Below, one piece after another: positions 34,901-41,182 of a DNA stretch of 64,000 bases (position 1 is its first letter; every line of letters begins with the position of its first letter). The translations under genes and the position numbers were made by a program. The DNA comes from Elysia chlorotica. Its lineage: Eukaryota > Mollusca > Gastropoda > Plakobranchidae. Location of the stretch: contig RQTK01000014.1 in NCBI GenBank assembly GCA_003991915.1, positions 941,853 to 1,005,852 of the forward strand. Reading direction: 5' to 3'. The notes below the pieces were generated by a model that saw only the letters and a program-made list of their open reading frames with translations, was not told the origin of the DNA and made no database searches.

Positions 34901-37155
34901 ATTTAATAGATCATTTTGATTTTAACATGTGGGCCTGAATAAATAAATCCAGCCGATTCAAATATCTCATAATTTTTTAAATTAGGATCATCAGTTTAAA
35001 ACTTAGATCCAGTCCATAGCCATTTATTGAATTAATGTGTACATTGCCACAAGAAGTCTAAGTAATTTTAATGATCTCTAATGGCAATTATTAATCCTTA
35101 GAATTTATAATTAAATCCCTTTAAAGTTCAACCACCATAAATCACATTATGAACAAGGACCAAAGAACAAGGCAGATCTTCATACTAACCTTCCTACAGC
35201 TATAAATACTAATTTAAAATGCAAACGTTCAGTTCGTTAGACAAGTGACATAATTCATTGGCAACTCCATAAAATCCACCTTAACAAAAAAAAAAAAAAA
35301 AAAACGAACATAGTGATCACATGTATCTTCATGTAGGTACTATATCGCAATATATTTGACCCACGTAAATCACCCGTTTTTACCAAAAGTAATTACCCTT
35401 TATATGATCTAAAAGGCCATATAATTTTTTCCATGTGCAAGATGATGTTAAGGAGTGCCTCTTGGTGGGATTTCCCGCCACTTTTAAACTCGTCCAAGTG
35501 TGATAATAGGTAAGAGCTGCACACTCCAAGCATTGACTTAAAACTTTTTCTTAGCGTTTTTCCAATAACACTCAATCATGTTTGTGCATGCCCCAGTATG
35601 AGGATTAACAAAATGGCGATTCTGGTTGACTACAAGGTGTAAAGCCCCAGACACAGTGCATGCAGCTTTGGCGCTTCATTTTCGGTTGAGACATCTTTTT
35701 GCCTCACCAAATATTATTTTCAAAGGATTGAATGCACGGCGCTACAGTGTGCGCGGCGCCGATGCAGCGATGAATGCAGAAGTAAAAGCTGCACGCGCTT
35801 ATTTGCTGCTGAAATAAAATTTCGAGCCTTGCTGCGCGACTGAACTGTTGTGGTGTGTTTGTGTGTGTAGATCTAGATCTAGAAATCTAGTTTGTGTCTC
35901 GTGTTGTCATAGTGATATTGTTGAATGCGCATTTCTTTGTGTTTTCTTTGCATTTAGAATTGAGATCTGTACAATGGAGTCTGCACTAACAGAAGCTGTA
36001 GAAAAACGTAGATGTATGTTTGACAAAACAGAACCGAACTACTGCAACAGAACATATGTATCCTCCGAATGGAAGAAAGTAGCCAAGGAAGTTGGATGCA
36101 ATGATGCCTGCCTGTCTATAGGCTGCGCCCACTGTGTTTGCACTTTGATTAATTAAAGTAGTAAAAATAAATACTAAGTGACAAAAATCATTTGAATAGG
36201 ACTGTGAAAAGGGCTTGAAAGATACCTATTTACCATCTGTCGGTGAACTATGTGTGAAACACTCCTCTTCAAAAATCAAACTAACATACACAGAAGATCC
36301 TACTCTTCTCCCGATATGTAATGTCATCATGCAGTGGTAGGCTTCTGTCACAGAAAATTCTCACTGAGAGAGATCTATAGAAGAATTGATTTGTCCCCAC
36401 ATTAGTGCAGCGAGACTCATCTTTGTAGACTATCATAACTATTTTTTCATATATTCTAACTTTCATTATGATTATAATTTCGTATATAATTCAATGAAGA
36501 CCATTTTATGCCAATTGTATGCGTGTAGGTGTAGATCTATGTGCGAGTACCTAGAATCTATGTGTGAATGCGTGTGAATTTTGTAAATTTGTAACCTGTG
36601 AATATGCTGTACCTTAGGCTACACATGCTCTACTCTGTAAGCAAGCCAAATTTCCCATCTGGATTAATAAAGTTATATCTTATCTTATCTCGCTTCCACA
36701 AGTTTGGCAGCTCAAGATAGGTCTTACAAGGCTTTTGTAGAGCTGGATAAACATTTCCTCATTCAAGTAGTCGAAGGTTCTCCTTATGAGTCCTACTATC
36801 CTGTTTGCTTTAGCTGTCTATTCTGAACAAGCTGTTGGTATAATAAAAAATTAATAGCATCTACTTCGGATTTTGCATAGGGGTCTTTAGAAGCAAAAGA
36901 GAAGCTTCAGGGCCATGACATGTAAACAAACCTGGGGCCAACATTGCGATTTAGAGTACCCTCATAGAGTCATACTAGATCTAGATCATATCTGGTCTGG
37001 ATTTAGATATACTTACCAAGGCAAAGATAACCATTCACGATAGGGCCATCAACTTGAGCGATGCAAACAGTTAATCCAGTCTCTTTAGAAATATATTTTG
37101 ATACAGGTATCTTCCCATTGCAAGACACTTCATACTGTAGCTCAAAATTATTCAT
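13240..37155 (-). CDS. M16-family zinc metallopeptidase (C05D11.1-like), spliced gene, 3' end outside window
   Basis: The exons listed below join in phase to about 784 codons. Seen: initiator context [10 protein letters not shown], a [12 protein letters not shown] segment, then [20 protein letters not shown] with the inverted M16 zinc motif HxxEH (H58, E61, H62), and a candidate third ligand E134 in YITEVHH, about 72 residues on. Conserved blocks [30 protein letters not shown] and [13 protein letters not shown] follow. Known of the family: insulinase/pitrilysin-like peptidases with two homologous halves; the C05D11.1 type is about 1,000 residues and poorly characterised, so substrate and location are unknown. 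The second half begins near exon 13. The C-terminal ~200-270 residues are not found and should lie to the left. Most introns have GTRAGT-like donors, but exons 4, 5 and 6 use GTTTG. Odd: exon 15 is split by an inversion, exon 16 is duplicated, and exon edges 4 and 17 are tandemly repeated. Whether this allele is functional is therefore uncertain; the family assignment is firm. Confidence 0.9.
13617..13792. repeat. (GA)n microsatellite
   Basis: 176 bp of GA repeats with short GACA interruptions, in the intron between exons 18 and 17. Confidence 0.98.
13836..13900 (+). mobile_element. LINE 3' end
   Basis: CAAATTTCCCTTGTGGATTA followed by ATAAAGTTTATCTCATC, a 3' terminus typical of CR1/Jockey-group LINEs. 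It sits directly after the GA microsatellite. Confidence 0.55.
14041..14165 (-). repeat. SINE copy, partial
   Basis: GACCGGTCACACTGTACTGACACTGACCC.. then AGTAGAGAAAAACACGG and a degraded head, in intron 17. Confidence 0.7.
14634..14719 (-). CDS. Gene 1 exon 17
   Basis: 86 bp. Two bases complete a Glu codon, then [20 protein letters not shown] and QVDKDPEP; donor GTACGA. The acceptor TCTCCTCTAG|AG was chosen because the alternative AG two bases on gives an immediate stop. The first ~16 codons and the acceptor are the unit of the tandem array just upstream (to 15257). Confidence 0.83.
14677..15257 (-). repeat. Frame-preserving minisatellite made of an exon-17 acceptor edge (9 copies)
   Basis: Units of 54 bp ([18 protein letters not shown] on the plus strand) and 81 bp (with an extra HACLSIET part) repeat nine times counting the exon itself. 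On the minus strand every unit carries the tract GCTCTCCTCTAG followed by exon-like codons ECNLP. 54 and 81 are multiples of three, and the array is stop-free in the exon's frame and also in a plus-strand frame. Confidence 0.9.
15500..15780 (-). repeat. SINE copy, diverged but near full length
   Basis: Body GGGTCCCATGACCATTTTCT..., head ending GCACTCTACCACTGAAGCCA. Older than the other copies; in the intron between exons 17 and 16. Confidence 0.7.
15874..16054 (-). CDS. Gene 1 exon 16, copy b
   Basis: 181 bp with the same splice signals as copy a. By eye five bases differ; four are silent and one gives ER instead of EK in AKYERTVAW. Both copies keep intact acceptor, donor and frame. Known for other genes: such phase-asymmetric duplicates are spliced exclusively or one decays. 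Confidence 0.88.
16065..16305. repeat. 44-bp tandem repeat and duplicated donor edge between exon 16 copies
   Basis: Four units of 44 bp beginning ATATGGCGTGGATTAG fill the short intron. Next to it the stretch CACACTCAAACAAACC...GGGCTTACC, which contains the exon-16 donor, is repeated at 16241-16270 and 16277-16305. The array and the exon copy probably arose in one series of tandem duplications. Confidence 0.85.
16306..16486 (-). CDS. Gene 1 exon 16, copy a
   Basis: 181 bp, phase 0 to 1, encoding [20 protein letters not shown], then [20 protein letters not shown] and [20 protein letters not shown]. Acceptor GTCCAG, donor GTAAGC. It is nearly identical to copy b; 181 is not a multiple of three, so using both copies would shift the frame. 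Confidence 0.88.
16660..17300. other. Intron, AT-rich, nothing recognised
   Basis: Intron between exons 16 and 15. No repeat or RNA gene seen. Confidence 0.6.
17305..17418 (-). CDS. Gene 1 exon 15, 3' part (5' part inverted)
   Basis: Encodes [20 protein letters not shown], then [18 protein letters not shown] with donor GTAAGG. The family needs [14 protein letters not shown] here, but the sequence upstream of the GTTGTGG start has no pyrimidine-rich acceptor. The missing 5' part, with a good acceptor, lies on the opposite strand at 17650-17696. The two parts share a 27-bp inverted repeat (17392-17418 and 17670-17696). Confidence 0.85.
17650..17696 (+). other. Inverted 5' part of gene 1 exon 15 with its acceptor
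   Basis: On the plus strand the sequence TTCCGACTTCCAG is followed by codons for (V)[15 protein letters not shown]. Phase 1 fits the end of exon 14. After the repeat the frame runs to FCY and a stop. The orientation is opposite to the rest of the gene. It can be explained by inversion of 17392-17696. Confidence 0.8.
18148..18590 (-). repeat. Two SINE copies in intron 14
   Basis: 18148-18350 (GTCCAACATCGGCACTGT to GGGATTCGAACC) and 18425-18575 (GAGTTGAGTTGGTTTAACGT to CTGCTGGTCACAC). Both minus. Confidence 0.8.
19148..19250 (-). CDS. Gene 1 exon 14
   Basis: 103 bp, phase 0 to 1, encoding [20 protein letters not shown], then [14 protein letters not shown] plus one base. This is the start of the second M16 half (…[13 protein letters not shown]…). 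Acceptor CCACAG, donor GTGAGT. Confidence 0.88.
20035..20490 (-). pseudogene. hAT-type (TTF zinc-finger) transposase fragment
   Basis: Encodes [14 protein letters not shown], then [26 protein letters not shown] and [12 protein letters not shown]. The GKVFCxxC...FxxGFxDWKN pattern is the TTF-type zinc finger that precedes the core in one branch of hAT transposases. Only the N-terminal region remains. It lies in intron 13. Confidence 0.65.
21345..21536 (-). CDS. Gene 1 exon 13 (interdomain linker)
   Basis: 192 bp, phase 0, encoding [20 protein letters not shown], then a Ser/Thr/Asn-rich stretch, then [21 protein letters not shown]. The acceptor CCCCAG|AG was chosen because the next AG puts a stop in frame. 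Donor GTTAGA. Confidence 0.85.
21618..21895 (+). repeat. tRNA-derived SINE, full length
   Basis: The head has A box TGGCTCAAGTGTTAGAGC and B box GCTTCGAACCCC, as in a Pol III tRNA promoter. The body runs through GTGACTGGCTGAGACAAAAG, AAATTGTCAGACGTTAGTCT and ends in an A/C-rich tail. This is the best-preserved member of a family with about a dozen copies or fragments here, most of them in minus orientation. Confidence 0.85.
21953..22096 (-). CDS. Gene 1 exon 12 (charged linker helix)
   Basis: 144 bp, phase 0, encoding [20 protein letters not shown] and an acidic/basic stretch ending EQAEEENS. Probably a helical segment between the two M16 halves. Acceptor GTCCAG, donor GTGAGT. Confidence 0.88.
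22586..22696 (-). CDS. Gene 1 exon 11
   Basis: 111 bp, phase 0, encoding [20 protein letters not shown], then [17 protein letters not shown]. Acceptor ATACCAG, donor GTATGT. The YWxxLLxxYF block is a family landmark. Confidence 0.9.
22790..22921. repeat. (GT)n/(GA)n compound microsatellite
   Basis: Alternating GTGTGT and GAGAGA blocks in intron 10, adjacent to exon 11. Confidence 0.97.
23077..23151 (-). CDS. Gene 1 exon 10
   Basis: 75 bp, phase 0, encoding [20 protein letters not shown] and DDQND. Acceptor CCCTCAG, donor GTGAGT. Confidence 0.88.
23811..23913 (-). CDS. Gene 1 exon 9
   Basis: 103 bp. One base completes the preceding Lys codon, then [20 protein letters not shown] and [14 protein letters not shown]. 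Donor GTGAGT. The acceptor ACAACAG is preceded, in the sense strand, by long C runs that would act as its pyrimidine tract. Confidence 0.88.
23923..24060. repeat. Two long G runs and (GA)n beside exon 9
   Basis: G runs at 23927-23949 (23 G) and 23968-23992 (25 G), then GA repeats. On the gene strand these are C runs ending about 13 bp from the exon 9 acceptor. Confidence 0.97.
24534..24625 (-). CDS. Gene 1 exon 8
   Basis: 92 bp, encoding [20 protein letters not shown], then [10 protein letters not shown] plus two bases (phase 2). Acceptor TTTCAG, donor GTGAGT. It continues exon 7 across a 4.4-kb intron. Confidence 0.88.
25063..28878 (-). mobile_element. hAT-superfamily DNA transposon in intron 7
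   Basis: Ends carry an 11-bp terminal inverted repeat CAGGGTGTCCA (25063-25073, and its complement at 28868-28878). Flanks TGGTATAT and TAAAATAT agree at 5 of 8 positions, so an 8-bp target duplication is possible but degraded. The right subterminal region has repeated TTATCCGAC / ATCCGACTT boxes and the left has scattered CCGAC-like boxes. The single ORF lies inside, in the same orientation as gene 1. Confidence 0.85.
25433..27775 (-). CDS. hAT-like transposase, 780 aa, intact ORF
   Basis: Starts [13 protein letters not shown]. Residues ~33-62 form a BED/C2H2-like finger ([11 protein letters not shown]...[11 protein letters not shown]). Then a Ser/Thr-rich linker, a catalytic-core-like region with [12 protein letters not shown] and [11 protein letters not shown] (candidate acidic residues), a [11 protein letters not shown] motif (C-x2-H type), the RW motif in [17 protein letters not shown], and a C-terminal hAT dimerisation-like segment [16 protein letters not shown]. 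The tail is Lys-rich with two KKRKR-like nuclear signals and a coiled-coil-like end. Transposition of its own element is the expected role. No stops or frameshifts occur over 780 codons, unlike every other element here, so the copy is young or under constraint. Exact hAT subfamily not determined. Confidence 0.85.
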   Translation of the reverse strand: MINMGKCYFNSDWLKDTSYSEWLEQLSENREKFKCKYCGQAYLIGSSGIKALNAHMSSQKHMKASASHRGSRSMLSFARKSTPPSSVSQNATSTTSTSTSSSKQPTLKVADTLKAEVGWTMHLVSSHSSARSSDDISSIFQQMFPDSDIAKQFTCGRTKVGYLATFGIAPAIRDAILDSLRDSITYVIMFDESHNADLGKKQLDVHVRFIDFEGMVRSKYIDSYFLGHASANDIMIQLRSFIEKVGSQKILQLSMDGPNVNWKVFKTLCKEMEDENGTSLINIGSCGLHTVHNSFKKGVEDSGWGVEDVLKSLYYLFKESPARREDFFNVTEASKLPLKFCGHRWLENVPAAERALQIWPAILRYLSAVKKGTVNKPGCKSFLTLADKEGDYLFKAKLHTFIFVAKIAKPFLEKFQADAPLSPFLGADLFALTKRLYSLILTAEYGITVSEASQLKMPKDLPSSAFKQEADFNIGHQAEVILKEMKDAGKVSALKLKDFRQNFLRFIKGMISKILSKSPLKYDFANYIQCLDPTVITLEPTKAKKLFKKVAEHLSATKWIQGDEVDQVFFDFETLVDRLSQSTVRYSGERLDEFFKEHGRLESSPVLKKVIQMVLLLSHGNADVERGFSTNKEATVENLLEESLVAKRLICQHVKDNGPLSELLINKKMLEYSSKAHKTYTDALDKKKKDKEESEQTKKRKRKAEEITSMKSKKRKAELDIDILIKSADEMIEKAVNETSKEAHALIVKSLAFKSDVTKKKEEVKALAALINERESELKL
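29013..29123 (-). CDS. Gene 1 exon 7
   Basis: 111 bp, phase 0, encoding [20 protein letters not shown], then [17 protein letters not shown]. The block LTDYL...[14 protein letters not shown] is typical of the family. Donor GTGAGC; the next intron holds the hAT transposon. Confidence 0.9.
29203..29458. repeat. ~40-45-bp minisatellite in intron 6
   Basis: About six units of ATAAACTATGGCCTTACATA followed by GAATATTTCTGAGG, between exons 7 and 6. Confidence 0.9.
29726..29978 (+). repeat. SINE abutting gene 1 exon 6
   Basis: Head CTGGCTCAAGTAGTAGAAAG, body to GTCAGACATCAGTCTTGGGG, tail GCAACAAAACAAACAAAC that ends exactly at the exon boundary. Its complement supplies the GTTTGTTTG donor. Confidence 0.8.
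29979..30119 (-). CDS. Gene 1 exon 6
   Basis: 141 bp, phase 0, encoding [20 protein letters not shown] to [12 protein letters not shown]. The acceptor is CCCCAG. The donor GTTTGTTTG lies in the tail of a SINE that directly abuts the exon. Confidence 0.9.
30340..31080 (+). pseudogene. LINE reverse-transcriptase C-terminal fragment (CR1/Rex-like)
   Basis: The frame at 30528-30851 encodes [20 protein letters not shown], then [20 protein letters not shown] and later [20 protein letters not shown]. The YKYLxxxIDD...SLRKL pattern is the thumb region after the YADD box. Upstream codons are frameshifted (EVINKFESW). In intron 5. Confidence 0.65.
31515..31637 (-). CDS. Gene 1 exon 5
   Basis: 123 bp, phase 0, encoding [20 protein letters not shown] and on to [11 protein letters not shown]. 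It joins exon 4 as ...[12 protein letters not shown], matching the family. The donor GTTTGC runs into a (TGAG)n-like tract. Confidence 0.92.
31824..31990 (+). pseudogene. Possible LINE N-terminal ORF fragment
   Basis: One frame gives [20 protein letters not shown], then [18 protein letters not shown]. The basic-WPP-x-EW-LD pattern resembles the region before the RT in some LINEs. Weak call; it directly precedes the donor repeats of exon 4. Confidence 0.4.
31999..32310. repeat. ~97-bp tandem repeat of the exon 4 donor edge (three extra copies)
   Basis: The motif TATACGCAGCCCAAAC recurs at 32004, 32101, 32199 and 32295, periods 97, 98 and 96. Each unit holds the last ~14 codons of exon 4 (read on minus: [13 protein letters not shown]) and its AAG|GTTTGG donor, followed by a C-rich spacer. 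The rightmost copy is the real exon end. Confidence 0.9.
32311..32520 (-). CDS. Gene 1 exon 4 (third zinc ligand region)
   Basis: 210 bp, phase 0, encoding [20 protein letters not shown] through [11 protein letters not shown]134 in TEVHH is the likely third zinc ligand. The donor is AAG|GTTTGG, not GTRAG. Both edges of this exon are copied in the flanking introns: the donor edge three times at 31999-32310 and the acceptor edge in decayed form at 32700-33140. Confidence 0.9.
32700..33140. repeat. Decayed copies of the exon 4 acceptor edge
   Basis: Stretches at about 32709-32775, 32857-32910 and 33090-33130 resemble the exon edge TGCCGTCAATGTGGTGCACC...GACTC|CTTGTGAAACAAAC, with substitutions and small deletions. 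They share the upstream phrase TTTACAAAGATG. The reading frame is lost. They look like old tandem duplications in the intron upstream of exon 4. Confidence 0.7.
33660..33818 (-). CDS. Gene 1 exon 3
   Basis: 159 bp, phase 0 to 0, encoding [20 protein letters not shown], then [12 protein letters not shown] and [14 protein letters not shown]. These are hallmark M16 N-domain blocks after the zinc helix. Donor GTAAGT. A 27-28-bp minisatellite starts about 24 bp upstream in the intron. Confidence 0.92.
33842..34300. repeat. 27-28-bp minisatellite in intron 2
   Basis: About 17 units of the type TTAGTTCTGTTCTCAACTTAG with ACTCAAA. Variants are GGCTC, GCTTAG and CACATT. It lies just upstream of exon 3. 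Confidence 0.93.
34678..34760 (-). CDS. Gene 1 exon 2 (HxxEH zinc motif)
   Basis: 83 bp. With the preceding G it encodes [21 protein letters not shown] and ends SENFPYK in phase 0. It holds the catalytic HTLEH. The acceptor is ...CTACAG and the donor GTAAAT. The intact His-x-x-Glu-His suggests an active enzyme rather than a degenerate paralogue. Confidence 0.92.
35393..35640 (-). pseudogene. Merlin/IS1595-like (ISXO2) transposase fragment
   Basis: One frame gives [20 protein letters not shown], then after a one-base shift [18 protein letters not shown] and [21 protein letters not shown]-TGAxTNxIE-W-xxK is the ISXO2-like DDE domain end. Frameshifted and truncated. Confidence 0.65.
35960..36160 (+). 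pseudogene. MADF (myb/SANT-like) domain fragment, Harbinger-type
   Basis: Encodes [20 protein letters not shown], then [20 protein letters not shown]. LxEAVxKRxxxxDKxxxxYxNR...WxxVAKEV matches MADF domains of Harbinger/PIF second proteins or of host regulators. It ends soon after, and no partner was seen. Confidence 0.5.
36590..36840. mobile_element. LINE end (+) next to a CR1-like RT fragment (-)
   Basis: 36640-36685 carries the LINE-type 3' end AATTTCCCATCTGGATTAATAAAG (split: AATTTCCCATCTGG then ATTAATAAAG). On the minus strand 36835-36690 encodes [20 protein letters not shown], then [15 protein letters not shown], an RT C-terminal segment. The same type of 3' end occurs at 13855-13898. 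Confidence 0.6.
37017..37155 (-). CDS. Gene 1 exon 1 (start codon)
   Basis: Codes for [20 protein letters not shown] and on to NGYLCL plus one base (phase 1). The donor is GTAAGT. The Met at 37155 is chosen because M-x-x-F directly before the conserved IPVSKY block is where the family starts. The frame stays open upstream to another ATG at 37242, but that stretch is lineage-unlike. No promoter element was recognised upstream. Confidence 0.85.
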
Positions 37156-37784
37156 GCTGGAGAGATGGTGTAGGGCTATCCTAGATCGAAATCTAGATAT
37201 AGATCTAGACCAAACTTTGAAATTTATGATATTGCGAAGCAAAATTTTATGTTAATGGAACAGGTTGTATGAAATAAGAAGTAAATTTATATTAATTATA
37301 AATTGCTTTTCGGCTTCTTTGGTTTACTTTTCCACAGGTTGTTCACGTTTATAAACAAAAACATAGATTACATAGAGTGAGTTCCCTTGTCTCCACACAA
37401 AAAGTCATATCGGAACAATTTCGAATCCTGTTTCCATCGCTGTGCAATTTGTGCAAGCATCGTGGTTTCGTAACCATGGGGAAAACACTCGAAACAGCCG
37501 CTTGATTCAAATGCGTTAGAGAATTATTTTTATAAATTTTTAAAAAGATACTCCCATGAGGGGATTAGATCTAGGTGGAAAACGTTTTGAAGCTTTGTGT
37601 TGTTAGTGTACCCATTAACAAGGAGGGAAAGAAGCTTGAAAGGTAGTCTAAAAGATAATTCATCTTCTTTTTTTTAAAAACAATTTTGTTCTCAATCATT
37701 AATTTTGTTTTCAAACGTATTTTTCTCCTGCTAAAAGATTGTTCAACTTCACACAATATCTTACTAATTCTTTAACACTATCTC

Positions 37785-37897
37785 CCCCCTCTTTTTGTCT
37801 CTCTACCTAGCCCTTTATTTTTGTTTAGCTTTCTTTCTACCCCACCCTTTATCTTTCTCACTCTCTCTCTTCCTCTTTCCAGCTCCTCTCTCTCTCT

Positions 37898-37987
<90 letters not shown>

Positions 37988-38176
37988 TTCTCTCTCCTCT
38001 TTCTCCCCTCTCTTTTTGTCTCTCTACCTAGCCCTTTATTTTTGTTTGTCTTTCTTTCTACCCCATCCTTTATCTTTCTCACTCTCTCTCTTCCTCTTTC
38101 TAGGAAATTCCTTATTTCTTTTTCCCCAATCTATTAATCGTTTTCTATCTCTCTTTCTTGCCATGTTCCAACTCGT

Positions 38177-38227
<51 letters not shown>

Positions 38228-38410
38228 CTCTGTCGATCTCCCCTTTACTCTATCGTGTTCTACCTCCCCCCTGCCCCTCTCAGTCTATCTTTCTTTATTG
38301 TTATCCCGCTCTTTCTTGTTAATTTTTATCCTGCCTCTATCTCTCTTCCCCTTTGATTCTCTGAAATATTTTCCCTTTTCCACCCTCTCTCTTTCTCTCT
38401 ACCTCCCTCT
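37785..38410. repeat. Long (TC)n and pyrimidine-rich tract
   Basis: CT repeats with a duplicated block CTCTCTACCTAGCCCTTTAT at about 37797 and 38019, so part of the tract was duplicated with a period of about 222 bp. Confidence 0.93.
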
Positions 38411-38479
38411 CTGTTCTATATCGCCCTTTTAGGTCTATAGTAACAACAACAACAACAACAACAACAACACCACCAACAA

Positions 38480-38610
38480 CAAATCGGCTTGTGTGGTTTT
38501 GTATTTTCACTCTGGCTTTTCTGTCTCTGAGGTATTCTGTTATCCACTGGTGCATTTTTCCCATTACTCCATACTTTTGTAGCTTGTATGGGAGAGATGA
38601 TAACATACAT
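38480..38610 (-). pseudogene. LINE RT fragment, reversed, with (GTT)n
   Basis: On minus it encodes LPYKLQKYGVMGKMHQWITE, then YLRDRKARVKI, the L-x-KL-x-x-YG-x-x-G-x-x-x-x-WI motif of RT block 4-5. It abuts (AAC)n at 38442-38480 and meets the RTE-like LINE head to head at about 38600. Confidence 0.6.
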
Positions 38611-38766
38611 ACTGAAGGTGTTGCAATTATTCTTAAGAAAGGCCTAGAGAAATCATTAATGGAATGGAAACCAGTTAACAGTAGACTCATCAGAATCAGA
38701 CTCAGAGGTAGGCATGACAATTTAAGTATACTACAATGCTATGCTCCAACAAATGATCACGAGGTC

Positions 38767-39770
38767 TCTAGGGGGGTCTGGGGGCATGGTCCCCTGGAAA
38801 AATTTTTAAATAAGCGGCAAAAAAGGGCATTTTGGCGATACCTTAGGCTACAAATGTGTGTTTGAATAAAAGTCTTTTTGGAGTTAAAATATATATAAAG
38901 TACAGGGTAATAGCTTGAAATACACTTAAAAAAAAGTAAAAATACCAGAATCTTATTGTCAGATGTATTTACAAAAGATAATTTGGAAAAAAGGAACCAG
39001 TAAAATTATTCCCATAAAAAGTAAATTATCAGAATAAATATAAAAAAATTAAAAAAAAATTAACAGAAAAAACTAAAGAATTGGAAAGAGTAAAAAATAT
39101 AGATATAGATCTAAATCAGTATTTAGACATGGAGTTTTGTCTTTGCTGGCGTCTAGCGTTGAAGGTCCAACACACCTAACTGTTAATTTGTTGCTCTTGT
39201 TTTAACATTGGCTAGATCTACATATTTAGCAGTATTACAGTGCGATATCGGGTGTTTTTTTTCCCGTTATTTCGATAGGCAACCCTATCTTAACACAACG
39301 AACACCGCCAGGGACATCGATCTTAGAAATACACTGGTCCAGTCTGTACTTCACAGGTCCGATTTTATGAAAACCCTCTCTAAAAGTTCATCTGACCATT
39401 TCGACGACCATTTATTTTTCATCTTCGCATCAATAGACTTGACTGTGCATTTATCGCCTTCTTTCAAGAACCGCATTTTGAGAGAGCCCTCAAGTTTTCG
39501 TACAGTAAGTCACAGTTTAAAATAATGATCACTTTGTTGGATTCAAAATGGCGGATTGTAAACATCCGATCTTCTGTGGTTGAAAACGGAAAAAGCACTC
39601 CGAAAATGACTCTCTTGGTGTAAAAAGAATGCAGAGGTCGTGAAAAAAAAAATTTATTTTTCCGCGGCCGGCGTTTCTTACAATTTTATGTTTTAATTTT
39701 TTTCCGCAGAAAAAAAAAATTCCGCGGAATAAGGAAAAGTGCGAATTTTCGCATAAATGCGTAAAAAAGC
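38767..39770. mobile_element. Unclassified ~1-kb insertion in the LINE endonuclease
   Basis: It separates YAPTNDHE from KDLFYEQLQ. AGGTCT occurs at both junctions. The left end is G-rich (CTAGGGGGGTCTGGGGGCAT) and the right end holds CCGCGG-flanked A/T runs. No clear TIR was found; internal reading frames were not recognised. Confidence 0.55.
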
Positions 39771-39778
39771 AAGGTCTG

Positions 39779-40016
39779 AAAGACCTTTTCTATGAACAGC
39801 TACAGGCAGAACTTAACGAAATCCCACGTCACGACGTTATTACCCTAATGGGAGACCTTAATGCAAAAGTAGGTGATGATAACAATGGGGCTGAAAGAAC
39901 TATGGGAAAATTCGGATGTGGAAGCATTAACAACAATGGGGAAAGGCTGGTGGAGTTTTGCGCCAGTAATGATTTAGTAATCGGAGGAACGCTCTTCAAA
40001 CATCCAGCAATTCATA
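39779..40016 (+). pseudogene. RTE-like LINE endonuclease segment before the gap
   Basis: Encodes KDLFYEQLQAELNEIPRHDV, then MGDLNAKVGDDNNGAERTMG and FCASNDLVIGGTLFKHPAIH. GDxNAKVG is an AP-endonuclease-like motif. Runs into the N gap. Confidence 0.8.
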
Positions 40017-40544
40017 NNNNNNNNNNNNNNNNNNNNNNNNNNNNNNNNNNNNNNNNNNNNNNNNNNNNNNNNNNNNNNNNNNNNNNNNNNNNNNNNNNNN
40101 NNNNNNNNNNNNNNNNNNNNNNNNNNNNNNNNNNNNNNNNNNNNNNNNNNNNNNNNNNNNNNNNNNNNNNNNNNNNNNNNNNNNNNNNNNNNNNNNNNNN
40201 NNNNNNNNNNNNNNNNNNNNNNNNNNNNNNNNNNNNNNNNNNNNNNNNNNNNNNNNNNNNNNNNNNNNNNNNNNNNNNNNNNNNNNNNNNNNNNNNNNNN
40301 NNNNNNNNNNNNNNNNNNNNNNNNNNNNNNNNNNNNNNNNNNNNNNNNNNNNNNNNNNNNNNNNNNNNNNNNNNNNNNNNNNNNNNNNNNNNNNNNNNNN
40401 NNNNNNNNNNNNNNNNNNNNNNNNNNNNNNNNNNNNNNNNNNNNNNNNNNNNNNNNNNNNNNNNNNNNNNNNNNNNNNNNNNNNNNNNNNNNNNNNNNNN
40501 NNNNNNNNNNNNNNNNNNNNNNNNNNNNNNNNNNNNNNNNNNNN
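40017..40544. other. Assembly gap (528 N)
   Basis: Unknown bases inside the LINE, between its endonuclease and RT parts. The size may be an estimate. Confidence 1.
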
Positions 40545-41182
40545 CACAACAGCTCCAATCAAAAACAAGGAAGGCCAATTACTGACATCAGAAACCGCAC
40601 AGGAAGCGAGATGGACTGAGCACTTCAATGAGGTCCTGAACCAACCAGCACCTGAAACTGAATCGGATATCCAAGTGGCAGAAGAGGACCTTGATGTGGT
40701 AACAACATCCCCGACAAAAGAGGAAATCATAAGAGCCATTAAGTCCCTAAGAAATAATAAGGCCCCTGAACCTGATTTTCTGAATGCTGAGCTTTTTAAG
40801 GCTGATCCGCCATTGGCTGCAGAAATCTTACTCCCATTACTGACCACAGCATGGAATAAGAAGGAAATACCAGAGGACTGGAATGAAGGTGTAATAATTA
40901 AAATCCCTAAGAAAGGTACATTAAGCGATTGCAATAACTGGCGTGGAATAACACTATTATCTATCCCAAGCAAAGTTCTTGCTAAAATTGTTATTAATCG
41001 CATAAGCAGCGCTGTAGATGGCAAACTTAGAGAAGAACAAGCAGGCTTCAGGCAAGGAAGAGGATGTATTGATCAGATTTTTACACTAAGAAACATAATT
41101 GAACAATGCACTGAATGGCAGAGAGAACTATACATCAACTTTGTGGATTTTGAAAAAGCATTTGACAGCATTCATAGGAACA
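40545..41182 (+). pseudogene. RTE-like LINE RT, first part
   Basis: Starts TTAPIKNKEGQLLTSETAQE and ends at VDFEKAFDSIHRN, where the nested insertion cuts the ORF. It includes the RT finger motifs and the first Asp-containing block (FVDFEKAFD). Confidence 0.85.

Noticed and set aside
39848..41024. Long open frames across the N gap on both strands
   Set aside because: Unknown bases do not end a frame; only the flanking LINE parts are real.
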